DNA of 64,000 nt from Pseudomonas persica (GTDB lineage: Bacteria; Pseudomonadota; Gammaproteobacteria; Pseudomonadales; Pseudomonadaceae): NCBI RefSeq assembly GCF_900291015.1, contig NZ_OLKL01000018.1, positions 124,001 to 188,000 of the forward strand, read 5' to 3'. The translations under genes were made by a program, and so were the position numbers. The notes beneath the pieces are model-generated. The model was not told where the DNA came from. It saw only the letters and a list, made by a program, of their open reading frames with translations, and ran no database searches. Position 1 is the stretch's first letter; each line of letters opens with the position of its first letter. This document shows, one piece after another, positions 35,095 to 43,811 of the stretch.

Positions 35095-35131
35095 AGCGCA
35101 CCTCGACAGGCTGCAAGGCTTGAAGAGAAAC

Positions 35132-35221
35132 GGTGAAGTGTCCGAGTGGTCGAAGGAGCACGCCTGGAAAGTGTGTATACGAGAAATCGTATCAAGGGTT
35201 CAAATCCCTTCTTCACCGCCA
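35132..35221 (+). tRNA. tRNA-Ser (anticodon GGA)
   Basis: 90 nt including an encoded CCA end. The acceptor GGTGAAG pairs with CTTCACC. The anticodon loop CTGGAAA gives GGA, reading UCC/UCU. A long type II variable arm (TGTGTATACGAGAAATCGTA) identifies it as serine. The T arm is AGGGTTCAAATCCCT. A terminator follows 12 bp downstream. Confidence 0.97.
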
Positions 35222-35233
35222 CATTCTACGAAG

Positions 35234-35264
35234 AGCCCCCGAGCTGAAAAGCCGGGGGCTTTTT
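35234..35264 (+). terminator. Rho-independent terminator of tRNA-Ser
   Basis: AGCCCCCG pairs with CGGGGGCT over a ~10-nt loop, followed by a T run. Confidence 0.85.
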
Positions 35265-35276
35265 GTTTCTGGGCCT

Positions 35277-35397
35277 TTGGGGCTGCTACGCAAACCCATC
35301 GCCGGCAAGCCGGCTCCCACAGGGGCCGCACAATGCCTGAGATCTGTGCCGTCCCTGTGGGAGCTGGCTTGCCAGCGATGGGCCGCAAAGCGGCCCG
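35277..35397. repeat. REP pair, GCTTGCCGGCGAT type
   Basis: Inverted elements of the second REP type at about 35277-35322 and 35353-35397, between tRNA-Ser and the leftward TonB receptor gene. Confidence 0.88.
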
Positions 35398-35403
35398 AAA
35401 AAT

Positions 35404-37545
35404 CTAGAAGCTGACCGAAGCCGACAGCCGAGCCGTCCGCGGTGCCCCCTGGAACAGGTAGTTGTCCCCCAGGTAGTCCCCCACATCGCGCCAATAGCGC
35501 TTGTCGAACAGGTTATCCACAGTCAGCCGCAGCACCGTGTCATACCCACCAATACGCGTGCGGTAGCGGCTACCCACATCGAACACCGTATACCCGCCAA
35601 CTTCCACATTCCCTGCCTGGCTCGCATATTTGCTGGCGCTGTAACGCGCCCCGCCCAGCAGTGCCAGCCCCGGTACCGGCAGGGTGTATTCCGCCTGCAG
35701 CGTCGCGCGGAATCTGGGCACGTTGATCGCCTGATGGCCTTCATAGGCATCGGTACCGCTGTTCTGCACCCGCGCGCGAATGGCCGCAGCGCTGGCCTGC
35801 AGCTGCAGGTTCGAGGTCACCCAACCGCTGGCGCCCAGCTCCAGGCCGGTGTTCTTCTGCTGGCCTTGCTGCACGTAGGTGAAGTGGCCTGCGCCGTCCG
35901 GGCGTGCGTACTGGTATGCCTGGCGGATCTGGAACAGTGCGGCGCTGAAGCTCAGGCCTTGCCAGTCGTGCTTGAGGCCCAGTTCCAGCTGGTGCGAGGT
36001 TGTGGGTGCGAGGATTTCGGCTGCGTTGCTGGCAAACCAGGGCGCCGAGCCGCCGGCTGAAAGGCCTCTGGAATAGCTGGCGTACAAGGTGGTATCCGGC
36101 TGCGGCTTGTAGATAAGTGCGGCATTGGGCAGCAACTCGTATTGTCTGGTATGGCGGCCGGCCACCCCGTTTTCGTCCCAGGTCTTTTCATCCAGGCGCA
36201 CTTCACGAGCGCCCAGCACGGTCTGCCATTGTTCGTTGAGGCTGATACGGTCGCTGACGAACAGGCCGTACTGGCGGCTGTCCAGGCGTCGTTCGCTTGA
36301 CCCTATGGGCCTGCCGGAGGGCGGTTGGGCTATCGATCCGGTGTGAATGTTGCCGCCATGCTCCAGAAGTTCGTTGTAGTAAGTTCGTTGATCCACCGTG
36401 CGACGTTGCGCGCTGGTTCCCACGGTCAGCTCATGGCTGGTGCTTGCTACGTCAAACCTGCCATTGAACATGGCCTGGGCTTCATCAATGCGACGAGTGT
36501 CGTCCGGGCTGCGAAAATCGTAGATGTCGTAATCGCCTTCCGGGCTAAAGTGCGACTGCATGCCTTTTTCGCTGCCCCAGGCAAACGAGCTGTAGTCATC
36601 GATCACCACCTTGCTGCGCGAGCCGCTCAAGGTGCCGGTCCAGGCCTCGTTGAAACGGTACTCGAAGCGCCCGCCCAGGTTCAGCGAGTCGTTCTGCACC
36701 GGCTTGGCCCAGTGCTGGTAGGCCAGGCGGTCGTCCGGGTCGATGCCGTGGGGCACTTCGCTGCCCCCGAGCAACTGGTAACCGGGTACCGAGCGCTGTT
36801 CGCGGTGCTGGTATTCGGCATCCAGCTGCAGGGTGGCATCCGGGTTGATCTGCCAGTCGAAGGCCAGCGAGGCGAAGTCGCGTTTGCCGTCGGCGTGGTC
36901 GACGTAGGAGCGGATGTCTTCATGGGCCAGGTTGGAGCGCAGGCCGAACTGCCGCTCGCTGCCGAACCAGCCGCCCAGGTCGGTAGCCAGGTAGCGCTCG
37001 CCCTGTTCGTTGGTCGATACCGTGATACTGCGCACGTCCTCGGCACGCTTGGTCACGTAGTTGACCAGGCCGCCCGGCGCCGACACGCCGCTCTGCAGCC
37101 CGGACAATCCCTTGAGCAGCTCCACCTGCTGCTTGTTCTCCAGGGCCACGTTCTGCTCGCCGGCGATGGTCTGGCCATTGATGCGGTAGCTGCTGGCGGC
37201 ATTCAGCTCGAAGCCGCGCACGTTGAAGTTTTCGTAGTAACCGATGGGGGCATAGCTTTCGCCCACCGAGGCGTCGCTTTGCAGCACTTCGCTGAGCTTG
37301 CGCACCTGGCGGTCTTCCAGCAGTTGCTCGCTGAATACGCTGACCGAGGCAGGGGTGTCGAGCAAGGGGGCGGGCTGGAAGCCACCTGCTGCTGCCTGGC
37401 GTGCCTGGTAGCCGTCGTTGGCGTAGGTGTCGGACACTTGCAGCGGGGCCAGTATCACGCTGTCTTCGGCAAGCACATGGGGGCAATGCAGGGCCAGGCC
37501 CAGGCTGAGCAGGCTCAGGGGCAGGCGGGGATGACGCGGGGGCAT
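35404..37545 (-). CDS. TonB-dependent siderophore receptor
   Basis: A 713-residue outer-membrane beta-barrel transporter. The signal peptide spans residues 1-~26 (MPPRHPRLPLSLLSLGLALH). The plug domain has PASVSVFSEQLLEDRQVRKL, the G-F-E-L loop YENFNVRGFELNAASSYRI and SAPGGLVNYVTKRAEDVRS. The barrel ends in the aromatic LSASVSF (final Phe), as required for insertion. It has no N-terminal signalling (STN) domain, so it does not itself control an ECF sigma factor. The length and plug features resemble FhuE/FoxA-type ferric-siderophore receptors. Siderophore identity is unknown and no siderophore gene is adjacent. Confidence 0.93.
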   Translation of the reverse strand: MPPRHPRLPLSLLSLGLALHCPHVLAEDSVILAPLQVSDTYANDGYQARQAAAGGFQPAPLLDTPASVSVFSEQLLEDRQVRKLSEVLQSDASVGESYAPIGYYENFNVRGFELNAASSYRINGQTIAGEQNVALENKQQVELLKGLSGLQSGVSAPGGLVNYVTKRAEDVRSITVSTNEQGERYLATDLGGWFGSERQFGLRSNLAHEDIRSYVDHADGKRDFASLAFDWQINPDATLQLDAEYQHREQRSVPGYQLLGGSEVPHGIDPDDRLAYQHWAKPVQNDSLNLGGRFEYRFNEAWTGTLSGSRSKVVIDDYSSFAWGSEKGMQSHFSPEGDYDIYDFRSPDDTRRIDEAQAMFNGRFDVASTSHELTVGTSAQRRTVDQRTYYNELLEHGGNIHTGSIAQPPSGRPIGSSERRLDSRQYGLFVSDRISLNEQWQTVLGAREVRLDEKTWDENGVAGRHTRQYELLPNAALIYKPQPDTTLYASYSRGLSAGGSAPWFASNAAEILAPTTSHQLELGLKHDWQGLSFSAALFQIRQAYQYARPDGAGHFTYVQQGQQKNTGLELGASGWVTSNLQLQASAAAIRARVQNSGTDAYEGHQAINVPRFRATLQAEYTLPVPGLALLGGARYSASKYASQAGNVEVGGYTVFDVGSRYRTRIGGYDTVLRLTVDNLFDKRYWRDVGDYLGDNYLFQGAPRTARLSASVSF

Positions 37546-37577
37546 GCGGTGGGGCTCCTGGATGCGCGACACCTGAG

Positions 37578-37673
37578 CCGGCCTCTTCGCGGGTAAACCC
37601 GCTCCCACAGGAACAGCGCTGCCCTTGAATGTGGCGCAGTCCCTGTGGGAGCGGGTTTACCCGCGAAGAGGCC
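37578..37673. repeat. REP pair
   Basis: Inverted REP elements at 37578-37611 and 37642-37673, upstream of the TonB receptor start. Confidence 0.9.
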
Positions 37674-37685
37674 AGTACAGGCCAT

Positions 37686-37713
37686 GAAAAAGGCGGCATC
37701 TTACCGCCGCCTT
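37686..37713 (-). terminator. Rho-independent terminator of the leftward 126-residue gene
   Basis: AAGGCGGC/GCCGCCTT stem with an 8-nt loop, followed by TTTTT in the minus-strand sense; it lies 35 bp after the stop of the gene at 37748-38128. Confidence 0.75.
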
Positions 37714-37747
37714 CAACATAAAACGATCCGGGCCCTGCGATATCCAG

Positions 37748-38128
37748 TCAGCCTTTGCCGGCCGGCCGCCTGTGCTGTCGCCAGTTGTCATCGATCTTCG
37801 ACCAGGTCTTGCCGTCGGTAATGGCCATGAGCTTGCGCCCGTCCTTGAAGGTAGCCAGGAAGGTGGCTTCTTCCTCCTTGCCACCCAGCCACAGCCCGGC
37901 CAGCAGCCCCACCGGCCCGGCCACCAGGGCCCCGGCCACGCCCCAGCCCAGGGCGCTGCCCAGGCTACGGCTGGATTCCAGGCTGGCCAGCCTGAGGTCG
38001 CTGATGCGTGCCAGGGAAATCCGCTCGCCCGGTGAGGGGCTGCGCGGGGTCTTGAGTGTGAGCGATCCGTTGCGATACTCGCCTTCACCTTGCAAGAAAT
38101 CGCCGGATTGCACCGTGAGTCTTGTCAT
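37748..38128 (-). CDS. Conserved hypothetical protein with glycine-zipper-like helix
   Basis: A 126-residue protein starting MTRLTVQSGDFLQGEGEYRN. Residues ~1-50 form a beta-rich region (GSLTLKTPRSPSPGERISLA). Residues ~57-85 are hydrophobic and glycine-rich (LGWGVAGALVAGPVGLLAGL), which may insert in a membrane. The C-terminus FLATFKDGRKLMAITDGKTW is charged and soluble. No catalytic motif. Layout suggests a membrane-associated protein of unknown function. Confidence 0.72.
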   Translation of the reverse strand: MTRLTVQSGDFLQGEGEYRNGSLTLKTPRSPSPGERISLARISDLRLASLESSRSLGSALGWGVAGALVAGPVGLLAGLWLGGKEEEATFLATFKDGRKLMAITDGKTWSKIDDNWRQHRRPAGKG

Positions 38129-38248
38129 AACGTCGTCCTGTCAGGGAAAGGGCATTGACCAGCGTTTACTGAGCGCTGCCCGGGCGGGCAAGTCAACGGC
38201 CATGCGACGGAGGGTCGTGCGGTGCATTGTCGCCATGGCTAATGGCCT

Positions 38249-38273
38249 TTTCGCGGGCACGCCCGCGAAGAAT
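38249..38273. repeat. Isolated REP-like palindrome
   Basis: TTTTCGCGGGCACGCCCGCGAAGAA: a closed core with a single mismatch at its centre, near the end of the leftward MFS gene. Same type as the palindrome at 25515-25544. Confidence 0.7.
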
Positions 38274-38287
38274 CCAACAAAAATCTT

Positions 38288-39475
38288 TCAGGCCGTCTGC
38301 AAAGCGTTCTTGCGCTTGCGCTCGGCCAGCCCCCACGCCAGCAACGCCAGCCCGCCAATCACCAGCCCTGCCACCACAATCCCCATCCAGCCCCGGTGCT
38401 GGAACAACTGCGTGCCCAGCAATGACCCCAATGCCCCGCCAATGAAGTAGCAGGTGATATACCCGGCATTCAGCCGTGTACGCGCCTCGGGCTGCAGGGC
38501 AATCACCGCATTCTGGTTGCTCACGTGCACCAGCTGCACCGCCAGGTCGAGCATCAGCACGCCCAGCAGCAAGGCCGGCAATGACTGCTCGGCAAAGCCC
38601 AACGGGACCCACGACAGCAGCAACACCACCAGCCCCACGGTAGTGCCCAGCGAGCCTTTGCCACGGTCGGCCAGGCGCCCGGCCCAGTTGGCCGACAGCG
38701 CACCTGCCGCACCGGCCAGGCCGAACAGGCCTATCACTGCATCCGAATAGTGGTACGGGCCTTTCGCCAGCAGAAACGCCAGTGGCGTCCAGAACAGGGC
38801 AAACAGGCTGAATGCCAGCAGGCCGAGTAGCGAGCGCAGGCGCAGCACCGGTTCTTCGAGGAACAGGCGGAACACCGAGCCGATCAGCGCCGGGTATTTC
38901 AGCCCGGCATGGCTGTGGTGTTGCGGCAGGCTGCGGTACAGCGCCACGGCGGTGATCGCCATCAGCACCGCGGCCAGCATGTAGATGCTGCGCCAGCCAC
39001 CCAGCTCGGCCATGACACCGGCGGCGGTACGCGCCAGCAGGATGCCCAGCAGCAGGCCGCTCATCAACGTGCCGACCGCGCGCCCGCGCATGTGCGGCTC
39101 GCTGAGGGTCGCGGCCATCGGCACGAGGATTTGCGCCACCACCGAGAACAGCCCGGTCAGCGCCGTGCCAAGGATCAGCCAGGGCAGGCTCGGTGCGCAG
39201 GCACTGATGACCAGGCCGAGGGTGGAAATGGCGGTCATCACGGTGATCAGCCGACGCTGCTCGAACAGGTCGCCCAGCGGCGCCAGCAGCAACAGGCCGG
39301 CGCCATAGCTGAGCTGCGCGGCAATGACGATGCTGCCGGCACTGGCGGTGCTGAGGCCGAACTGCTGGGCGATGCTGTGCAGCAACGGTTGCGCGTAGTA
39401 GTTGCTGGCTACGGCCAGGCCGGTGGCGGTGGCCATCAGCAGGATCAGGGCGCGGCTGAGAGTGGGGGTGTTCAT
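38288..39475 (-). CDS. MFS transporter (DHA1 family)
   Basis: A 395-residue 12-helix transporter starting MNTPTLSRALILLMATATGL. Features are the N-terminal FGLSTASAGSIVIAAQLSYG and the motif-A-like loop LLLAPLGDLFEQRRLITVMT, and LSEPHMRGRAVGTLMSGLLL in helix 4-5. It resembles uncharacterised DHA1 exporters such as YgaY. Substrate unknown. The SDR/LysR pair follows, beyond a REP pair. Confidence 0.9.
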   Translation of the reverse strand: MNTPTLSRALILLMATATGLAVASNYYAQPLLHSIAQQFGLSTASAGSIVIAAQLSYGAGLLLLAPLGDLFEQRRLITVMTAISTLGLVISACAPSLPWLILGTALTGLFSVVAQILVPMAATLSEPHMRGRAVGTLMSGLLLGILLARTAAGVMAELGGWRSIYMLAAVLMAITAVALYRSLPQHHSHAGLKYPALIGSVFRLFLEEPVLRLRSLLGLLAFSLFALFWTPLAFLLAKGPYHYSDAVIGLFGLAGAAGALSANWAGRLADRGKGSLGTTVGLVVLLLSWVPLGFAEQSLPALLLGVLMLDLAVQLVHVSNQNAVIALQPEARTRLNAGYITCYFIGGALGSLLGTQLFQHRGWMGIVVAGLVIGGLALLAWGLAERKRKNALQTA

Positions 39476-39591
39476 GCAGTTCTCGTGGCGGGCAGGAGTG
39501 AAGGGGGATTATCGTAACGTGTCGGGCACGACATCAATGCATTGTGCGGCAGAGCAGGGAGGGGAGGGTGTTGCGGGAGGGCGCGGTTGAG

Positions 39592-39700
39592 CCTGTGCCG
39601 GCTTCTTCGCGGGTAAACCCGCTCCCACAGGTACACCACTGGCTCGGGGCCTGTGATATCCCTGTGGGAGCGGGTTTACCCGCGAAGAAGCCGGCACAGG
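39592..39700. repeat. REP pair
   Basis: Two inverted REPs with outer flanks CCTGTGCCGGCTTC and GAAGCCGGCACAGG, so the whole 109-bp element is itself an inverted repeat. Confidence 0.9.
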
Positions 39701-39711
39701 CAACCTGTCAA

Positions 39712-40461
39712 TCAGGCAGCAAACCCGCCATCGACCGTCAGGCTGGCCCCGGTGATATACCCCGCTTCGGGCCCCGCCAGGTAAGCCACGAAGCTGGCAA
39801 TCTCATCCGCCTCGCCATACCGCCCGATCGCCATCAGCGGGATCAGGCTGTCAGCGAACTCGCCGCTGGCCGGGTTCATGTCGGTGTCCACCGGCCCTGG
39901 CTGCACGTTGTTCACGGTAATGCCTTTCGGCCCTAGGTCACGAGCCATGCCGCGGGTCAGGCCGACCAGCGCCGACTTGCTCATGGCATAGGGGGCGCCA
40001 CCGGCAAACGGCATACGCTCGGCGTTGGTGCTGCCAATGTTGATGATGCGCCCGCCTTGGCCCATATAGCGTGCCGCGGCCTGGCTGGCGACGAATACGC
40101 TGCGCACGTTCACCGCCAGCATGTGGTCGAAGTCGGCCAGGTCGAATTCGGTCACCGGCGCTACCGCCAGCACACCGGCGTTGTTGACCAGGATATCCAG
40201 CCGGCCGAAGGCCTTCACGGTGTCATCCACGGCCAGTTGCACGGCAGCCGCGTCGGCACTGTCGGCGCGCAGGGCCAGGGCTTTGCCGCCGTTGTCGGTA
40301 ATTTCCTGAACCAGCGCCTGCGCCGGGCCGATGGAGCTGACATAGGTGAAGGCCACCTGTGCGCCTTCGCGGGCCAGGCGTCGTACGATGGCTGCGCCGA
40401 TACCGCGGGAACCGCCTTGTACCAAGGCGACTTTGCCTTCGAGGGTGTGTTGCTTGGACAT
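39712..40461 (-). CDS. SDR family oxidoreductase
   Basis: A 249-residue classical SDR starting MSKQHTLEGKVALVQGGSRG at 40461, with CAGGAG about 6 nt upstream. The cofactor motif is GGSRGIG, the NNAG motif is present, and the catalytic triad is completed by YAMSK. TVDGGFAA ends the protein. The sequence resembles 3-oxoacyl-ACP-reductase-like SDRs of unknown substrate. It is divergent from a LysR regulator that probably controls it; the shared spacer has a 9-bp dyad. Confidence 0.9.
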   Translation of the reverse strand: MSKQHTLEGKVALVQGGSRGIGAAIVRRLAREGAQVAFTYVSSIGPAQALVQEITDNGGKALALRADSADAAAVQLAVDDTVKAFGRLDILVNNAGVLAVAPVTEFDLADFDHMLAVNVRSVFVASQAAARYMGQGGRIINIGSTNAERMPFAGGAPYAMSKSALVGLTRGMARDLGPKGITVNNVQPGPVDTDMNPASGEFADSLIPLMAIGRYGEADEIASFVAYLAGPEAGYITGASLTVDGGFAA

Positions 40462-40526
40462 GCTGATCTCCTGCTGGAAGCCAGGCCGGAATGCCTTGGA
40501 TGGGCGCAGTATCGGCGCTTGATTAC

Positions 40527-40557
40527 CTGCTGATAAGATGGCAATCACTATCAGCAG
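40527..40557. promoter_or_regulatory. Candidate LysR operator between SDR and LysR genes
   Basis: CTGCTGATA at 40527-40535 and TATCAGCAG at 40549-40557 are perfect 9-bp arms with a 13-bp spacer, 66 bp upstream of the SDR start. An in-frame ATG for the LysR gene (40538) falls inside it, which argues for the later start at 40580. Confidence 0.65.
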
Positions 40558-40579
40558 AGTAAACCTTTGGTTGCCAATC

Positions 40580-41518
40580 ATGGCCATGGAATCGTTCAAC
40601 GCGTTGGAGTGCTTCATCCGCAGTGCCGAAGTCGGCAGCTTTGCCGAGGCCGCCAGGCGCCTCAGCATTACCCCGGCTGCCGTGGGCAAGCATGTTGCCC
40701 AACTGGAGGCGCGCCTGGGGGTGCGGTTGTTCCAGCGTAGTACCCGCAAGCTGACCCTGACCGAGGCGGGGCAGCGATTTCTGGGTGAAGTCAGTGACAG
40801 CTTCCGTACCATCCAGTACGCCGTGGCTAACCTGGCCAGCAGCGAAGGCCAGCCGGCCGGGTTGTTGCGGGTGAGCATGGGCACGGTGTTCGGGCGTTTG
40901 TATGTGTTGCCATTGCTGGGTGAGTTCCTGCGTCGCTACCCGGCCATTACCCCGGACTGGCATTTCGACAACCGCCAGGTCGACCTGATCGGCCAGGGCT
41001 TCGATGCGGCGATTGGCGGTGGCTTCGAACTGCCGCCAGGAGTGGTGGCGCGCAAGCTGACCCCGGCGCACCGGGTGCTGGTGGCGGCGCCGGCGTACCT
41101 GGGCCGCCACGCGCCGATTGACGAACCACAGGTACTGCAACGGCATGACGGTATCCTGATCCGCTCGCCGCAGACCGGGCGGGTGCGCTCATGGCCGTTG
41201 ACCAGCCGTTGGCAGGTGCAGCAGCCATTGCAGTTGCGCCAGGCGATGACCATGAGCGATTCGGATGCGGCTTGCGCGGTGGCCGAGCAGGGGTTGGGGA
41301 TTGCCCTGGTAAGCCTGCCGTTTGCCGTGCCGTACCTGGCGGGCGGGCGCCTGCGGCGGGTGCTACCGGACTGGTATGTGGACGATGGGCATATCAGCCT
41401 GTATTTCGCCGAGCACAAGCTACTGCCGGGCAAGACCCGGGCGTTTATCGACTTTGTGGTGGAGCAGTTCGAAGAGCAGGGGTTGGCGGGGCGGTTCGAT
41501 GCTTTGCAAGCCCGTTAG
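40580..41518 (+). CDS. LysR-type transcriptional regulator
   Basis: A 312-residue LTTR starting MAMESFNALECFIRSAEVGS. The N-terminal winged HTH has FAEAARRLSITPAAVGKHVA and LEARLGVRLFQRSTRKLTLT. The effector-binding domain occupies residues ~90-295 (GLLRVSMGTVFGRLYVLPLL). The start at 40580 (or 40586) is preferred because the upstream ATG overlaps the operator dyad. It probably regulates the divergent SDR. Confidence 0.9.
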   Translation: MAMESFNALECFIRSAEVGSFAEAARRLSITPAAVGKHVAQLEARLGVRLFQRSTRKLTLTEAGQRFLGEVSDSFRTIQYAVANLASSEGQPAGLLRVSMGTVFGRLYVLPLLGEFLRRYPAITPDWHFDNRQVDLIGQGFDAAIGGGFELPPGVVARKLTPAHRVLVAAPAYLGRHAPIDEPQVLQRHDGILIRSPQTGRVRSWPLTSRWQVQQPLQLRQAMTMSDSDAACAVAEQGLGIALVSLPFAVPYLAGGRLRRVLPDWYVDDGHISLYFAEHKLLPGKTRAFIDFVVEQFEEQGLAGRFDALQAR

Positions 41519-41528
41519 GGGTGTGTTG

Positions 41529-41639
41529 CCTGAACCGGCCTTTTCGCGGGTGAACCCGCTCCCACAGGAATACCCCAGGCCTGAAGATTGTGGGGGGGCT
41601 GTGGGAGCGGGTTCACCCGCGAAAAGGCCGGTTCAGGCA
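41529..41639. repeat. REP pair
   Basis: Inverted REP pair with extended outer arms (CCTGAACCGGCCTTTTC and its complement), between convergent LysR and Gre-like genes. Confidence 0.9.
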
Positions 41640-42103
41640 ACATCGACAATGAACAATGCCTGTGCCCCCAGGCTCACTTCATCATCAACTTTCTTGCCCA
41701 GCAACTGCTGCCCCAGCGGCGAACGCGGGGTAATCACCGTCACCAGCCCATCCCCTTCGCCAATCTTCAAGCCTGCCGCCTCGGGCCCGAGGAACAGCCG
41801 GCGTTGCCCGCCATCCTCATCCTCCAGCGTCACCAGGTTGCTCACCTGCACCCCGCGCGCCGGGTCATAATCGCGCAGCAGCAGTTGCTGGTAGGTCAGC
41901 AGCGCCAGGCGAATCTCGGCGCTGCGGCGGGCCTGGCCGGTGGCCAGGTACGAGGCTTCCAGGCCCAGGGTGTCGTACTTGTTCTCGGCGATGTTCTCTT
42001 CGGCTGTGGCGGCTTCATACGCGGTTTGCGCCGCGCGGGTCAGCACATCCAGGTCATGCTCGAGGGTGGCGACGATCTGCGCCAGCAGGTGGGGCTTGTC
42101 CAT
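41633..42103 (-). CDS. GreA/GreB-family protein
   Basis: A 156-residue protein starting MDKPHLLAQIVATLEHDLDV. The N-terminal half is a coiled coil (residues ~10-75), with LTYQQLLLRDYDPARGV after it. The C-terminal half is FKBP-like (VSNLVTLEDEDGGQRRLFLG and VTVITPRSPLGQQLLGKKVD), as in Gre factors that rescue backtracked RNA polymerase. Length matches GreA (158). The acidic tip is not obviously conserved, since the coiled-coil turn reads AATAEENIAENKYDT, so it may bind the polymerase channel but not stimulate cleavage. It is 2 bp downstream of the gene at 42106, probably an operon. Confidence 0.82.
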   Translation of the reverse strand: MDKPHLLAQIVATLEHDLDVLTRAAQTAYEAATAEENIAENKYDTLGLEASYLATGQARRSAEIRLALLTYQQLLLRDYDPARGVQVSNLVTLEDEDGGQRRLFLGPEAAGLKIGEGDGLVTVITPRSPLGQQLLGKKVDDEVSLGAQALFIVDVA

Positions 42104-42105
42104 GG

Positions 42106-42504
42106 TCAGTAGCAGAACTCCAGCACGTTGGCCTGGCTTTTGTCAGTGGGCGCCGTGCGGTTCTGCTGCAGCCAGAACTGGCACTTGGGGCTGTTGAGGT
42201 TGCGCGGGTTGCCCTGGGCGGTCTCGGCGGCCTGTTGCAGTTCCTGCTTGTGCAGGATGTCCTTGTAGCGCTCGAACATCTCCGCCTGGGCATCCGCCGC
42301 AGGGGCTGGTGCTGGCGGCGTGGCAGGCCGGTACGCGCTGGGGACCACGGCCTGGGCCAGTGGCTGTACCTGCTGTGGCCACAGTTGCAGGGCCAGCCAC
42401 AGGCTGGCGGCGATGGCCACGGCGCCCAGCCACAGGCCAAAGGCAACGCACAGGATCAACGGTAACGGCTTGAGGGTGATCTTCAGTTCACGGTGGCGCG
42501 GCAT
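42106..42504 (-). CDS. Conserved hypothetical membrane protein
   Basis: A 132-residue protein starting MPRHRELKITLKPLPLILCV, with CAGGAGG about 5 nt upstream. One transmembrane helix is at residues ~15-42 (LILCVAFGLWLGAVAIAASL), then a proline/alanine-rich linker (PATPPAPAPAADAQ) and a periplasmic region ending CQFWLQQNRTAPTDKSQANV. The two conserved-looking cysteines near the C-terminus may form a disulfide. Unrecognised. It is 2 bp upstream of the Gre-like gene. Confidence 0.75.
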   Translation of the reverse strand: MPRHRELKITLKPLPLILCVAFGLWLGAVAIAASLWLALQLWPQQVQPLAQAVVPSAYRPATPPAPAPAADAQAEMFERYKDILHKQELQQAAETAQGNPRNLNSPKCQFWLQQNRTAPTDKSQANVLEFCY

Positions 42505-42635
42505 GGCAGCCTCCTGGCAGGGTGGGTCGGGGTGCATTGTCGCATGCACCTGGGCATTTTTCCGCGCAGGTGCTTTTGTCGACGACAATTTATGCGCAGA
42601 ATGCGCGATTTTTCCGCCGGGCGAGGGCAGGGCAC

Positions 42636-43763
42636 ATGAAAGCCACCTGGGACATCTTCTGCAGCGTCGTCGACAACTACGGCGATATAGGCGTGACCTG
42701 GCGCCTCGCCCGGCAGTTGGTGGCCGAGCACGGGCTGGCAGTGCGCCTGTGGGTGGATGACCTCAATGCCTTCACGCCCATGTGCCCAGGGGCCGATGCC
42801 ACCGCCGTGCAGCAGTGGCAGCACGGTGTGGATGTGCGCCAGTGGCCGGTGACCTGGTTGCCGGTGGCGCCGACTGATGTGGTAATCGGTGCCTTCGCCT
42901 GCCAGCTGCCGGCACCTTATGTGGAGGCAATGCGTGCTCGCGCCACGCCGCCGCTGTGGCTGAACCTCGAATACCTCAGTGCCGAGGACTGGGTGGAGGG
43001 TTGCCATGGCTTGCCTTCGCCGCAGCCCAATGGCTTGCGCAAGGTATTTTTCTTTCCCGGCTTTACCGAAAAAACCGGTGGCCTGTTGCGCGAGGGCTCG
43101 CTGCTGGCGCGGCGTGATGCGTTCCAGCAGGGCGCACGGCAGGCTTTCTTGCAGGGGCTTGGCGTAAACCCTGAAGCGGGAACGTTGCTGATTTCCCTGT
43201 TCGCCTACGAAAACCCGCAACTGGGCAACTGGCTCGATGCCTTGGCCTCAGGTGAGCAACCTTGTCACCTGCTGGTGCCGCAAGGGCGCGTTATCGCGGG
43301 GCTCAGCCAGTGGCTTGGCGAGGCGGCGCTGCAAGTGGGCAGCGTGCGCAAGCGAGGAGCGCTGACCGTGCAGGTACTACCTTTCGTCAGCCAGGACGAC
43401 TACGACCGGTTGCTGTGGAGCTGCGATTTCAACGCCGTGCGCGGCGAAGACTCGTTCGTGCGCGCGCAGTGGGCCGGGCAGCCGATGCTGTGGCACATCT
43501 ACGTGCAGGACGAGAATGCCCATTGGGAAAAGCTCGAAGCGTTTCTCGCGCATTATCGACACGGGTTGTCAGATGATGCCGATGCCGCCCTGCTTGGCCT
43601 TTGGCGTGCCTGGAACATGGACCGCGACATGGGCCTGGCGTGGCAGGCTGCCCGCCAGCACTGGCCAGAACTGCGGCAGCATGCCCGGCTTTGGGCAGCG
43701 CGACAGGCCGCTCAGCCGGACCTTGCCACAGCGCTAGTACACTTTTACCGAAATTCGCTATGA
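42636..43763 (+). CDS. earP: EF-P arginine rhamnosyltransferase
   Basis: A 375-residue GT-B glycosyltransferase that adds rhamnose from dTDP-L-rhamnose to Arg32 of EF-P. The N-terminal motif CSVVDNYGDIGVTWRLARQL carries Asp13 and Asp17, the family's catalytic acids. RGEDSFVRAQWAGQPMLWHI holds the donor-binding glutamate region. The start MKATWDIF at 42636 is preceded by a purine-rich stretch. The gene is followed directly by efp (48 bp), as in other rhamnosylating bacteria. The modification relieves ribosome stalling on polyproline. Confidence 0.94.
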   Translation: MKATWDIFCSVVDNYGDIGVTWRLARQLVAEHGLAVRLWVDDLNAFTPMCPGADATAVQQWQHGVDVRQWPVTWLPVAPTDVVIGAFACQLPAPYVEAMRARATPPLWLNLEYLSAEDWVEGCHGLPSPQPNGLRKVFFFPGFTEKTGGLLREGSLLARRDAFQQGARQAFLQGLGVNPEAGTLLISLFAYENPQLGNWLDALASGEQPCHLLVPQGRVIAGLSQWLGEAALQVGSVRKRGALTVQVLPFVSQDDYDRLLWSCDFNAVRGEDSFVRAQWAGQPMLWHIYVQDENAHWEKLEAFLAHYRHGLSDDADAALLGLWRAWNMDRDMGLAWQAARQHWPELRQHARLWAARQAAQPDLATALVHFYRNSL

Positions 43764-43811
43764 TACGCGGCCTCGATTTTTATAAATCCATCCAGATTCG
43801 GATACTTCGTA

